Of a stretch of DNA of 64,000 nt, positions 26,706 to 35,155 are shown piece by piece. A program made the translations under genes and the position numbers. Source of the DNA: Sphingobium fontiphilum (GTDB lineage: Bacteria; Pseudomonadota; Alphaproteobacteria; Sphingomonadales; Sphingomonadaceae); contig NZ_JACIEB010000005.1 in assembly GCF_014196635.1 (NCBI RefSeq), forward strand, positions 187,001 through 251,000. The letters run 5' to 3'. Under the pieces are notes generated by a model. It was not told where the DNA came from. It saw only the letters and a list, made by a program, of their open reading frames with translations, and ran no database searches. Within the stretch, counting starts at the first letter, position 1, and every line of letters starts with the position of its first letter.

Positions 26706-26996
26706 ATGGCTTCCTATGTCCTGAGCATGATGAACAAGCACGATCTCGAAAAGTATGGCGAGTACATGGCGCAAGGCTTCGTTTCGCTGGAAGGTTTGCC
26801 GTTCGAGGTGATCCTGGGTGAAAACATGGACACGCTGGAAGGTGCGCCTCCGGGCACCAGCGTGGTGCTGATGAAGTTCCCGGACAATGCCACCGCGATG
26901 CAGTGGTACAAGTCCGATGCCTATCAGAAGGCGATCCCGATCCGCCACCAGGCGGCCGAGACGATCTTCGCCGTGCACTTCACCGACGACAACTGA
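26706..26996 (+). CDS. DUF1330 family protein
   Basis: A 96-residue protein of the ferredoxin-like dimeric alpha/beta barrel superfamily, DUF1330 type: MASYVLSMMNKHD, LGENMDTLEGAPPGTSVVLMKF, and AMQWYKSDAYQKAIPIR (the characteristic W-Y-S-x-x-Y-x-x-hydrophobic-x-x-R segment). The start has AGGAGACGCAG upstream. Members are often found in catabolic operons; no reaction is established for the family. It stands between an SDR and the OYE-like flavoprotein with 16 and 55 bp gaps. Confidence 0.85.
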   Translation: MASYVLSMMNKHDLEKYGEYMAQGFVSLEGLPFEVILGENMDTLEGAPPGTSVVLMKFPDNATAMQWYKSDAYQKAIPIRHQAAETIFAVHFTDDN

Positions 26997-27051
26997 TTGC
27001 AAGCAACGATGGCGCCGTGGCGGCCGGTTGCGCGCCACGGCGGAGGGGATA

Positions 27052-29022
27052 ATGATGAGCAAATATGCAAACATGTTCAGCCCGATCAAGCTCGGTCGGC
27101 TGGAAATCAAGAATCGCGTGTTCATGTCGCCGCACGGCATGGTCGGGCTGGGGATCGGCACCGACAAGCAGGTCGGCTATTTCGAGGCGCGCGCCAAGGG
27201 CGGCGCCGGAATGATGGTGATCGCCAGTTGCCAGGTGGTGCCCGCGCCGCTGGTCCCGCCCGGCTGGTTTATCGAAGCCTATAACCCCGAACATATCCCC
27301 GCGATCCGCCGCATCGTCGATGCCGCGCACAAGCATGGCGCGAAGATCGCGGTGCAGGGCGTTTGGATGATGGCCGATCCGGCCACCGCGCAGCCTTCGG
27401 GGATAGCCCCGCACACTGTGCTCTCCGACAGCCAGCCCCGGTCGATGACCACGGCCGAGGTCGAAGAGCTGATCGAGGCGCACGCGGTTGCCGCGCTGCA
27501 CGCGCAGGAAGCGGGCGCCGATGGCTTCGAGTTCCCGATCAGCGGCGGCGCCGGGCTTGGCTCGTTTACGTCCGAGTTCTACAACCAGCGCACCGACAAG
27601 TATGGCGGCAGCCTGGAAAACCGTATGCGCGCGATTGTCGAGATCGTCGAGGCGATCCGGCGGCGGGTGAGTCCCGATTTCGCCATCGGCATTGCCGTCA
27701 ACGCCGATGAATCGACGCTGGGCGCGGCGGGCATCGACGATGGCGTGGCGCAGTGCAAGATCCTTGAAGCCACCGGAATGGTCGATTGGCTGCGCATCAC
27801 AGCGCGCGGGCAGAAGCCGCAGATGACGCAGTACCATTATCCTTCGTCCTACCTCGAACAGGAAGGCACCCACCTTGACGCCGCAGCGGCGGTGAAGAAG
27901 GCGGTCAAGCTCCCGGTGGTCAGCGGCGGGCGCATCATGACCCCGGCCTTTGCCGACCAGGCGATTGCCGACGGGCGGTGCGACATGGTGTTCGTCGCCC
28001 GTTCGGTGATCGCCGATCCCGAATGGCCCAACAAGTGCCGCGATGACCGGCTGACCGAAATCCGCGCCTGCATCGGCGACCTTGAAGGCTGCTTCCTGCG
28101 TTCGTGCTTTGGCCAGGCGGTGGGCTGCACGGTCAACCCAGACATCGGGTACGAATACCTTGGCGATGTGGAACCGGCGGCACAGCCCCGCCACGTTGTC
28201 ATCGCCGGCGCCGGTCCAGCGGGGCTGCAGGCCGCGCTTGTCGCGGCGCAGCGTGGCCACAAGGTCACCGTGCTGGAAAAGTCCGACCAGATCGGCGGTC
28301 ATGTTACGCTGCAGGCCATGCTGCCCGGTCTTTCCGACCGCGCCGATATTGTTCGCTGGCTCAAGCTGCAACTCGACAAGCTGGGCGTGGAGGTCCGTCT
28401 CAACACCGAAGCGACGGCGCAGAGCGTTGCGGCGCTGGCCCCCGATGCGGTGTTGGTGGCGACAGGTGCGCGCTATTCCAAGACCGGCGCCAGCAAGAAC
28501 CAGCTCACCGGCGTCAAGGGCGCGCAGTGGGAGCATGTGTTCACGCCCGAAGAAGTGATGCTGGAACACGCCCGGCTGGGCAAGCGCATCGTCGTTTATG
28601 ACAACACCTCTTATGAAGTGGGTCCGGGAATTGCGGAATACCTTGCCAGTAAGGGCAAGGAGGTCGTGTTCGTGACGATGGACGCCGCGATGGCCATGTC
28701 GGTGACCGAGCTGGGCCTTAACAAGGTGATCGCCAAGCGGGTGATCCCCAAGGTCACCTTTCTGCCATCCACCGAAATCCGCGAGATCACTCCGGCCGAC
28801 GTGCGCGTGCGCAACGTCTTCACCGGCGAGGAAACGGTGCTCGACGCCATCGACAGCACGGTGCTCGTCACCTCGAAACCGCCGCAGGAAGCGCTTTACC
28901 ACGCGCTGCTGGGCAGTGGCATCGACGTGCGCATCATCGGGGATGCCCGCGAAGCGCGCTGGAGCGTTTTTGCCACCGACGAAGCGATCAAGGATGGACG
29001 CCGCGCCGCGCTGGCGCTCTAA
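27052..29022 (+). CDS. OYE/2,4-dienoyl-CoA-reductase-like flavoprotein with altered active site
   Basis: A 656-residue protein in the order TIM barrel (FMN, about 1-330), iron-sulfur loop, FAD domain (VIAGAGPAGLQAAL, about 385-400) and NAD domain (IVVYDNTSYEVGPGIAEYL). The architecture is that of 2,4-dienoyl-CoA reductase/BaiH-like NADH:flavin oxidoreductases. Two key sites deviate. Where relatives have HGAHGYL, this protein has PISGGAG, so both His and the Tyr are lost. In the 4Fe-4S loop the spacing C-x2-C-x3-C-x11-C becomes C-x2-D-x3-C-x4-C-x6-C. The YGGSxENR segment is intact (YGGSLENRMR). RBS GGAGGGG precedes two ATGs (27052/27055). Probably a reductase or demethylase of different specificity. 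Confidence 0.85.
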   Translation: MMSKYANMFSPIKLGRLEIKNRVFMSPHGMVGLGIGTDKQVGYFEARAKGGAGMMVIASCQVVPAPLVPPGWFIEAYNPEHIPAIRRIVDAAHKHGAKIAVQGVWMMADPATAQPSGIAPHTVLSDSQPRSMTTAEVEELIEAHAVAALHAQEAGADGFEFPISGGAGLGSFTSEFYNQRTDKYGGSLENRMRAIVEIVEAIRRRVSPDFAIGIAVNADESTLGAAGIDDGVAQCKILEATGMVDWLRITARGQKPQMTQYHYPSSYLEQEGTHLDAAAAVKKAVKLPVVSGGRIMTPAFADQAIADGRCDMVFVARSVIADPEWPNKCRDDRLTEIRACIGDLEGCFLRSCFGQAVGCTVNPDIGYEYLGDVEPAAQPRHVVIAGAGPAGLQAALVAAQRGHKVTVLEKSDQIGGHVTLQAMLPGLSDRADIVRWLKLQLDKLGVEVRLNTEATAQSVAALAPDAVLVATGARYSKTGASKNQLTGVKGAQWEHVFTPEEVMLEHARLGKRIVVYDNTSYEVGPGIAEYLASKGKEVVFVTMDAAMAMSVTELGLNKVIAKRVIPKVTFLPSTEIREITPADVRVRNVFTGEETVLDAIDSTVLVTSKPPQEALYHALLGSGIDVRIIGDAREARWSVFATDEAIKDGRRAALAL

Positions 29023-29032
29023 TTCAACCCGG

Positions 29033-29058
29033 CCCTGCCCGGATTGGTCCGGGCAGGG
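29033..29058. terminator. Strong hairpin after OYE-like gene
   Basis: CCCTGCCCGGA (29033-29043) and TCCGGGCAGGG (29048-29058) form a perfect 11-bp GC stem around a TTGG loop, 10 bp after the OYE-like stop. No T run follows, so it may be a partial terminator or an mRNA-stabilising structure rather than a strict stop; EthD begins 36 bp downstream. Confidence 0.5.
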
Positions 29059-29094
29059 GCAAGCGGTCCGACGGGGCTGCGGGGGAGCGTTTCG

Positions 29095-29421
29095 ATGATC
29101 AAGCAGATTTTCCTGATGAAGCGCCGCGCCGGCATGACCCCGGCGGAGTTCCGCGATTACTATGAAAACCGGCACGCGCCGTTCATGCTCTCGCTGTCGG
29201 GCAGGCCGGCGGTTTACCGGCGCAATTACGTGACAGGCCCGGACGAGCGCGACTATGATGTCGTGACCGAGATCGTCTATGCCACGCAGGCCGATTTCGC
29301 GGCGGCGCAGGCGGCGATGGCCGACCCTGAAAACGCCCGCCGCATGGCCGAAGACCAGGCCCGCTTCCTTGAACCGGGCAGCGTTCGGGCCTTTACTGTG
29401 GACTGCGTCGAAGACGCCTGA
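29095..29421 (+). CDS. EthD-domain protein
   Basis: A 108-residue EthD-type dimeric alpha/beta barrel protein: IKQIFLMKRRAGMTPAEF, then YYENRHAPFM, with the YWxxxHxP-like signature, and YRRNYVTGP. The start ATG at 29095 has GGGGGAG 8 nt upstream. EthD proteins accompany P450 and polyketide or ether-degradation genes and include methylmuconolactone-isomerase-like members. It is separated from the upstream flavoprotein by the hairpin at 29033 and from the thiolase by the palindrome at 29443. Confidence 0.85.
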   Translation: MIKQIFLMKRRAGMTPAEFRDYYENRHAPFMLSLSGRPAVYRRNYVTGPDERDYDVVTEIVYATQADFAAAQAAMADPENARRMAEDQARFLEPGSVRAFTVDCVEDA

Positions 29422-29442
29422 ATCCGTGGGCCGCGCGCCCTT

Positions 29443-29459
29443 GCGGATACCGTATCCGC
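29443..29459. promoter_or_regulatory. Perfect 8-bp inverted repeat GCGGATAC-C-GTATCCGC
   Basis: The arms are perfect and separated by one base, which is too tight for an RNA hairpin and so reads as a DNA operator. It lies in the 131-bp gap before the thiolase/fadB/acyl-CoA dehydrogenase genes, 94 bp upstream of the thiolase start. A TetR- or GntR-type regulator of beta-oxidation is the natural candidate. Confidence 0.5.
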
Positions 29460-29552
29460 CCGTCCAAAGATAGGTGCGACCGGGGGGTGCGCCGGACACG
29501 GCCCATCCTAATCTCTATCGATACGTGTACCCACATTGGCAGGGCGATTTGC

Positions 29553-30755
29553 ATGGAAGCCTATATCTACGATCATGTCCGTACCCCTCGCGGCAAGGGC
29601 CGCCCGGATGGTGCGCTGCATGAAGTCACTTCGGTCCAGATGGCCACGCAGCTTCTCGAAGCGATCCGTGACCGCAACAATCTCGACACGTCGCTGCTTG
29701 ACGATGTGATCCTTGGCATGGCCCAGCCGGTGGGTGAACAGGGCGGCGTGCTGGCGCGTGCGGCGGTGCTGCAGGCGGGCTATGCCCAGACCGTGGCCGG
29801 TCAGCAGATCCACCGCTTCTGCGCGTCGGGTCTCGATGCGGTGAGCCTGATCGCGGCGCAGGTCCATTCGGGGATGATCCAGGCCGGGATCGGCGGCGGC
29901 GTCGAATCGATGAGCCGCACGGTGATGGGGTATGATTCCGGCGCGTGGACTTCGGACCCCGCCGTCGCATACCACAACCACTATGCCCCGCAGGGTATCG
30001 GTGCCGATATCATCGCCACACTCGACGGGTTCAGCCGCGAAGACGTCGACCGTTTTGCCGTGGAAAGCCAGCGCAAGGCTGCCAATGCCTGGGAAAACGG
30101 CTATTTCAAGAAGTCGATCGTCCCGATCAGGGACGTGCTCGGCGAAGTGTTGCTCGACCATGACGAACATATGCGTCCGGGCACCACGGTGGAAAGCCTC
30201 GCCAAGCTCAAGCCTGCCTTCGAAGGATTCGGCAAGGGCGGGTTCGAAGCGGTGGCCAAGGCAAAGTATCCGCAGATCGAACAGCTCGATTATGTCCACC
30301 ACGGCGGCAACAGTTCAGGCATCGTCGACGGCGCGGGCATCGTGCTGGTCGGCTCTAAGGCGTTCGGCGAACGCGCCGGGCTGAAGCCGCGAGGCCGTAT
30401 GCGCGCCTATGCCAATATCGGCTCCGAACCCACGATCATGCTGACCGCGCCTGCCGCCTGTTCGGACAAGGCGCTGAAGAATGCCGGGATGGAACGCAAG
30501 GATATCGACCTGTGGGAGCTGAACGAAGCCTTCGCCAGCGTCGTCATGCGCTTCCAGAACGTGATGGACATCCCTGACGACAAGATCAACGTGAACGGTG
30601 GCGCGATCGCGATGGGTCACCCGCTGGGGGCGACCGGGGCGATGATCCTGGGCACCGTGCTGGATGAGCTGGAGCGGCGCGACAAGGAAACCGGGCTGAT
30701 CACGCTTTGCGCCGCCAACGGTCTTGGCACCGCTGCGATCATCGAACGCGTCTGA
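29553..30755 (+). CDS. Acetyl-CoA acyltransferase (thiolase)
   Basis: A 400-residue thiolase of the FadA/FadI type. The nucleophilic Cys is Cys90 in [12 protein letters not shown]; the Asn-His region is NEAF and the second-site His is in [11 protein letters not shown]; the C-terminal Cys lies in [10 protein letters not shown], replacing the more common CxGGG loop. Start 29553 is behind a modest AGGG; an in-frame GTG-type start at 29487 is unlikely. Carries out the last, thiolytic step of beta-oxidation. The FadB/J-type protein and acyl-CoA dehydrogenase follow directly, so the three form a complete spiral for an acyl-CoA side chain. Confidence 0.93.
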   Translation: MEAYIYDHVRTPRGKGRPDGALHEVTSVQMATQLLEAIRDRNNLDTSLLDDVILGMAQPVGEQGGVLARAAVLQAGYAQTVAGQQIHRFCASGLDAVSLIAAQVHSGMIQAGIGGGVESMSRTVMGYDSGAWTSDPAVAYHNHYAPQGIGADIIATLDGFSREDVDRFAVESQRKAANAWENGYFKKSIVPIRDVLGEVLLDHDEHMRPGTTVESLAKLKPAFEGFGKGGFEAVAKAKYPQIEQLDYVHHGGNSSGIVDGAGIVLVGSKAFGERAGLKPRGRMRAYANIGSEPTIMLTAPAACSDKALKNAGMERKDIDLWELNEAFASVVMRFQNVMDIPDDKINVNGGAIAMGHPLGATGAMILGTVLDELERRDKETGLITLCAANGLGTAAIIERV

Positions 30756-30788
30756 CGCGCACCAAACGTCTTTTGAAGCGGATGTTCC

Positions 30789-32972
30789 ATGCAGAATCTC
30801 AAACTCGAAACCAACGCTGACGGCTTTGCCCTCCTGACCCTGGATGCCGCCGGGCAGTCCATGAACGTCGTGAACGACGCCTTCCTAGCCGACATGGAAG
30901 CCGTCACCGCGCAGATCGCCGCGGACGACAGCATCAAGGGCGTGATCCTGACGTCTGGCAAGCCCGCCTTCATGGCTGGCGCCGATCTGACCCAACTGGT
31001 GCAGAGCTTCGGCAAGCTGACGCCAAAGGAAGCCTTCGGGTTTTCGCAGCGCGCCACGGCGATGCACCGCGGCATAGAAAAATCCGGCAAGCCTTGGGTC
31101 GCGGCGATCAACGGGCTGGCGCTGGGCGGCGGATTCGAACTGGCGCTGGCGTGCCATCACCGCGTGCTGGTCGACAACCCCAAGGCGCTGGTCGGCCTGC
31201 CGGAAGTCAATGTCGGGCTGCTGCCGGGTTCGGGCGGCACGGTTCGCCTGGGCATTCTGATCGGGTTCAAGAAGGCGCTGGACCTGCTGCTGACTGGCCG
31301 CACGGTTGCCCCGGCAGAAGCGCTCAAGCTGGGTATCGTCGATGAAGTCGTGCCCGCCGAAAAGCTGATCGACGCTTCGCGTGCGTGGCTCGCCGCCGGG
31401 CCGGACCCGGTGCGTCCGTGGGACGTGAAGGGCTGGGTGCCGCCGCAGAAGAAGGGCCTGACCGTACCCGAAGATTCGGCGGCCTACATGATGATGACCG
31501 GGGCCATCGCGCAGAAGGGCTATAACACGCCCGCTCCGCAGGCGATTCTGTCGTGCGTGTTCGAAGGGCTGCAACTGCCGTTCGACAAGGCGCTGGCCGT
31601 GGAGAGCAAGTACTTTGCAAAGCTGCTGACCGATCCTGTCGCGCGCAACATCATCCGCACCACATTCATTTCCAAGCTGGCCGCCGAAAAGGGCGCGCGC
31701 CGCCCCGCCGGCGTGCCCAAGTCCGAAGTGAGGAAGCTGGGCGTGCTGGGCGCGGGCATGATGGGGGCAGGGATCGCCTTTGTTTCGGCGACCGCCGGGA
31801 TCGAGGTCGTGTTGCTCGACCGCGATGTGCCGACCGCGGAAAAGGGCAAGGCCTATACCGCCAAGGTGCAGGGCAAGCTGATCGAAAAGGGCAAGCTGAG
31901 CCAGGACAAGGCCGACGCCGTGCTCGCGCGGATCACCCCGACCGACGATTACGCGCTGCTCGAAGGCTGCGACATGATCGTCGAGGCGGTGTTCGAGGAT
32001 ATGGGCATAAAGGCCGAAACCACGCGCAAGGCCGAAGCGGTGATCCCCGCCAGCGCGGTCTATGCGTCGAACACCTCGTCGCTGCCGATTTCGGAGCTGG
32101 CCAAGGCTTCGCAGCGCCCCGACCAGTTCATCGGCATCCACTTCTTCTCACCCGTCGATCGCATGGGTCTGGTCGAAGTGATCGTAGGCAAGCAGACCTC
32201 GAAGGAAACGCTGGCCAGGGCGCTCGATTTCATCGCGCAACTGCGCAAGACGCCGATCGTGGTCAACGATTCGCGCGGTTTCTACACCAGCCGCGTGTTC
32301 CGCATGTTCATCTTCGAAGGCGTGGCGATGCTCGAAGACGGTGTCGAACCGGCGCGGATTGAAAACGCGGCCAAGGCCGCCGGTTTCCCGATCGGACCAC
32401 TGGCGCTGCTCGATGAAGTAACCATGGAACTGCCGGTCAAGATCATCGACGAAGCGGCGCGCGATGCGGCGATGACGGTCAACAAGTACACGATCGAACG
32501 CGGCATGCCGGTGCTGCAGCGGATGATCGCGCTGGGCCGCGGCAGCCGCAAGGCAGGCGGTGGCTTCTACGAATACCCGGCGACGGGCGGAAAGCGCCTG
32601 TGGCCGGGTCTGGCGCAGGAGTTCCCGCCAGCGGCCGAACAGCCCGATCTTGAAGAACTGAAGAAGCGGTTCCTCTATTCGCAGGCCAACGAAACAGCGC
32701 AGACGCTGGAAGAAGGCGTTCTGGAAACGCCCGAAGACGCCGATCTGGGCGCGATCTATGGCTGGGGCTTCCCGGCCTGGACCGGCGGCACGCTGAGCTA
32801 CATCGACACGGTCGGCATCGCCACGTTCGTGGCCGAAGCGGATCGTCTGGCCAAGCTCTATGGTTCGCGCTTTGCCCCTTCGGCATGGTTGCGCGCCAAG
32901 GCGGAAAAGGGTGAAGGCTTTTATCCGGCGGCCACCGCGGCCGCGGCCCCTGCCGCCAAGGAGCTTGCATAG
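30789..32972 (+). CDS. FadB/FadJ-type enoyl-CoA hydratase/3-hydroxyacyl-CoA dehydrogenase
   Basis: A 727-residue bifunctional beta-oxidation enzyme. The N-terminal crotonase domain (about 1-190) has MAGADLTQL, NGLALGGGFELALACHHRV and LPEVNVGLLPGSGGT with both catalytic Glu positions. The NAD-binding domain begins near residue 317 (LGVLGAGMMGAGIA), followed by ASNTSSLPIS and the HFFSPVDRM catalytic His. The C-terminal 3-hydroxyacyl domain repeats run to about 700. Tail is Ala-rich (AATAAAAPAAK). It acts with the thiolase upstream and is separated from the acyl-CoA dehydrogenase by 2 bp. Confidence 0.95.
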   Translation: MQNLKLETNADGFALLTLDAAGQSMNVVNDAFLADMEAVTAQIAADDSIKGVILTSGKPAFMAGADLTQLVQSFGKLTPKEAFGFSQRATAMHRGIEKSGKPWVAAINGLALGGGFELALACHHRVLVDNPKALVGLPEVNVGLLPGSGGTVRLGILIGFKKALDLLLTGRTVAPAEALKLGIVDEVVPAEKLIDASRAWLAAGPDPVRPWDVKGWVPPQKKGLTVPEDSAAYMMMTGAIAQKGYNTPAPQAILSCVFEGLQLPFDKALAVESKYFAKLLTDPVARNIIRTTFISKLAAEKGARRPAGVPKSEVRKLGVLGAGMMGAGIAFVSATAGIEVVLLDRDVPTAEKGKAYTAKVQGKLIEKGKLSQDKADAVLARITPTDDYALLEGCDMIVEAVFEDMGIKAETTRKAEAVIPASAVYASNTSSLPISELAKASQRPDQFIGIHFFSPVDRMGLVEVIVGKQTSKETLARALDFIAQLRKTPIVVNDSRGFYTSRVFRMFIFEGVAMLEDGVEPARIENAAKAAGFPIGPLALLDEVTMELPVKIIDEAARDAAMTVNKYTIERGMPVLQRMIALGRGSRKAGGGFYEYPATGGKRLWPGLAQEFPPAAEQPDLEELKKRFLYSQANETAQTLEEGVLETPEDADLGAIYGWGFPAWTGGTLSYIDTVGIATFVAEADRLAKLYGSRFAPSAWLRAKAEKGEGFYPAATAAAAPAAKELA

Positions 32973-32974
32973 CC

Positions 32975-34132
32975 ATGAAGCGCGTCATCTTCGAACCAGA
33001 GCACGAACAGTTCCGCGACAGCGTTGCCAGGTTCATGCAGGCGGAAGTCGCGCCATACGCCGAAAAGTGGCGCGAGGAAGGCATGGTCCCGCGCGAACTC
33101 TACCTGAAGGCGGGCGCGCAGGGCCTGCTGTGCACATGGGCCGATGAAAAGTACGGCGGGGCGGGGATCGACGATTTCCGCTTCGAACAGATCATCATCG
33201 AAGAGAATATGCGCCACGGCGACATTGGCTTCTACATCAACCTGCACAACGATCTCGTCGCGCCCTATTTCGACAAGCTGGGTACCGAGGAACAGAAGGA
33301 TCGCTGGATGCCCGGCATCGTTTCGGGCGAAAAGATCCTGGCCGTGGCGATGACCGAGCCTTCGACCGGGTCGGACCTTGCGGGCATGAAGACCCGCGCC
33401 GAGGACAAGGGCGATCACTGGCTGCTGAACGGCGCCAAGACGTATATCTCGAACGGCATCCTTTCGGATCTGGTCGTGGTGGCCGCGCGCACCGATCCGA
33501 CCAGCCGCCACGGCCTCAGCCTGCTGGTGGTCGAGCGCGGGATGGAAGGTTTCGAACGCGGGCGCAAGCTGGCCAAGATGGGCCTGCATGCGCAGGATAC
33601 CGCCGAACTGTTCTTCAACGACGTGAAGGTGCCCAAGGAAAACATGCTGGGGGATCCCGGCCAGGGCTTCCGCTATCTGGCGCGTTTCCTCGCTCAGGAA
33701 CGCCTGGTCGCGGCGATCGGCTTCATGGCCACTGCGCAGACCGCGTTCGACATCACTCTTGATTACGTCAAGGAACGCAAGGCGTTCGGCAAGCCGATCG
33801 GCGCGTTCCAGAACACCCGGTTCAAGATGGCTTCGATGCGCACCGAACTAGACGCGGCGCAGACCTATGTCGACCAGCTCGTGCTGCTGCTCAACGCGGG
33901 CGAGCTTTCGGCCGAGGACGCATCGGGCGCAAAGCTGCTTGCCTCCGAACTGGAGGGTCGGGTGATGGACGAATGCGTGCAGTTGCATGGCGGCGCCGGA
34001 TACATGGAAGAATACCGGATCAGCCGGATGTACACCGATGCGCGCATCAGCCGTATCTTTGCCGGTACGTCGGAAATCATGCGCGAAATCATCGGGCGCG
34101 GGCTGGGGCTGGACGAGCGCAAGCTTTCCTGA
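32975..34132 (+). CDS. Acyl-CoA dehydrogenase
   Basis: A 385-residue flavoprotein of the acyl-CoA dehydrogenase family. Landmarks: AMTEPSTGSDLAGMKT (FAD/substrate motif), YISNG, RKAFGKPIGAFQ and QLHGGAGYMEEYRISRMYTDARI. At the position of the catalytic Glu of MCAD (xYEGTxxI) the sequence is IFAGTSEI, with Ala at about residue 363. Isovaleryl- and long-chain-type enzymes likewise lack Glu there and use a helix-G Glu; the helix here reads FDITLDYV, and I cannot identify the base. It completes a thiolase, FadB/J and dehydrogenase set and may prefer branched or bulky acyl-CoA (inference). Confidence 0.93.
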   Translation: MKRVIFEPEHEQFRDSVARFMQAEVAPYAEKWREEGMVPRELYLKAGAQGLLCTWADEKYGGAGIDDFRFEQIIIEENMRHGDIGFYINLHNDLVAPYFDKLGTEEQKDRWMPGIVSGEKILAVAMTEPSTGSDLAGMKTRAEDKGDHWLLNGAKTYISNGILSDLVVVAARTDPTSRHGLSLLVVERGMEGFERGRKLAKMGLHAQDTAELFFNDVKVPKENMLGDPGQGFRYLARFLAQERLVAAIGFMATAQTAFDITLDYVKERKAFGKPIGAFQNTRFKMASMRTELDAAQTYVDQLVLLLNAGELSAEDASGAKLLASELEGRVMDECVQLHGGAGYMEEYRISRMYTDARISRIFAGTSEIMREIIGRGLGLDERKLS

Positions 34133-34136
34133 AGCC

Positions 34137-35099
34137 ATGACCACGCGCCACCTGGTCGATCCCGAACTGCTGGCCTTGGTCGATGCCATGCCGCCGATGG
34201 TGCTTTCAGACGAAAGCCTGCCGGTGATCCGCGCCGCCTTGCCCGCCATGGTGAAGGCGGCGCCGCTGCCAGATATCCCAGTCGCCATCAGCGATGTGCA
34301 GGTTCCGGCAGACGGCGGCGCGCGCACCGTGCGCTGCATGATGTTGCGCCCCGCCGCGCTCGCCGCCAATGCCCCGGCGATCCTGCACATGCACGGCGGC
34401 GGCAATGTTGTCGGCATGCCGGAAATGAACACCGGCCAGCTTATGCAGTGGGCCGATGCGCTGGGCTGCCTGATCCTTTCGGTCGATTACCGCCTGGCCC
34501 CGGAAACCCGGTTTCCCGGCGCGATAGAGGATTGCTATGCGGCATTGGGCTGGATTCATGCACATGCCGGTGCGCTGGGGGTTGACCGCGCCCGCATCGC
34601 GGTGAGCGGGGAAAGCGCGGGCGGCGCACTGGCCGCCGGGCTGGCGCTGCTGGCGCGCGACCGTGGCGAATATGCGATCTGCTTTCAGCATCTCGAACAG
34701 CCCCGGCTGGATGACCGCACCAGCACGGAAGCAGCGCCCAACCCGTTTACCGGCGAGTTCGTGTGGACGCGGGAAAGCAGCCGCTATTGCTGGATTGCCC
34801 AACTGGGCAAGGAGCCGGGCGGCGCGGACACATCGCCTTATGCCGCGCCTGCACGGGCGAGCGATCTTGCCGGGCTGCCGCGCACGTTCATCAGTGTCGG
34901 CGCGCTAGACTTGTTCGTGGACGAATGTCTCGACTATGCGGGCCGCCTGATCCGCGCTGGCGTGCCGACCGAACTGCATGTCTATCCCGGCTGCATGCAC
35001 GGCTTTGGCATGGCGCGCGATAGCGGGCCGGCGCGGCGCGCACAGGCGGATAATATTGCCGCATTGCGCATGGCCTTTGCCCTGCCCGCCGTGCCATAA
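34137..35099 (+). CDS. HSL-family alpha/beta hydrolase (esterase)
   Basis: A 320-residue hormone-sensitive-lipase-type esterase. The oxyanion-hole motif HGGG lies in ILHMHGGGNVVG, the nucleophile elbow is GESAGG, the acid is in ALDLFVDE and the catalytic His in GCMHGFGM. It starts TTRHLVDPELLALVDAMP and is followed 56 bp later by a paralogue with nearly the same N terminus. No signal peptide, so cytoplasmic. Likely hydrolyses an ester or lactone intermediate. Start at 34137 is 4 bp after the acyl-CoA dehydrogenase stop, with AAGC only as a weak ribosome binding site. Confidence 0.92.
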   Translation: MTTRHLVDPELLALVDAMPPMVLSDESLPVIRAALPAMVKAAPLPDIPVAISDVQVPADGGARTVRCMMLRPAALAANAPAILHMHGGGNVVGMPEMNTGQLMQWADALGCLILSVDYRLAPETRFPGAIEDCYAALGWIHAHAGALGVDRARIAVSGESAGGALAAGLALLARDRGEYAICFQHLEQPRLDDRTSTEAAPNPFTGEFVWTRESSRYCWIAQLGKEPGGADTSPYAAPARASDLAGLPRTFISVGALDLFVDECLDYAGRLIRAGVPTELHVYPGCMHGFGMARDSGPARRAQADNIAALRMAFALPAVP

Positions 35100-35155
35100 A
35101 GGCGCGACCGCAAAAAGCGCAAAACCGCGGCATTGCCACTGTGGAGAGGAATTTC

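Noticed and set aside
29443..29459. Terminator hairpin
   Set aside because: One-base centre cannot form a stable RNA loop, and no T run follows; listed as operator candidate instead.
26980..29499. 839-codon open frame antisense to the OYE-like gene
   Set aside because: Shadow of GC-rich codon use; the product is His/Arg/Gly/Ala-rich without any family motif, has no ribosome binding site, and the sense strand carries a clear flavoprotein.
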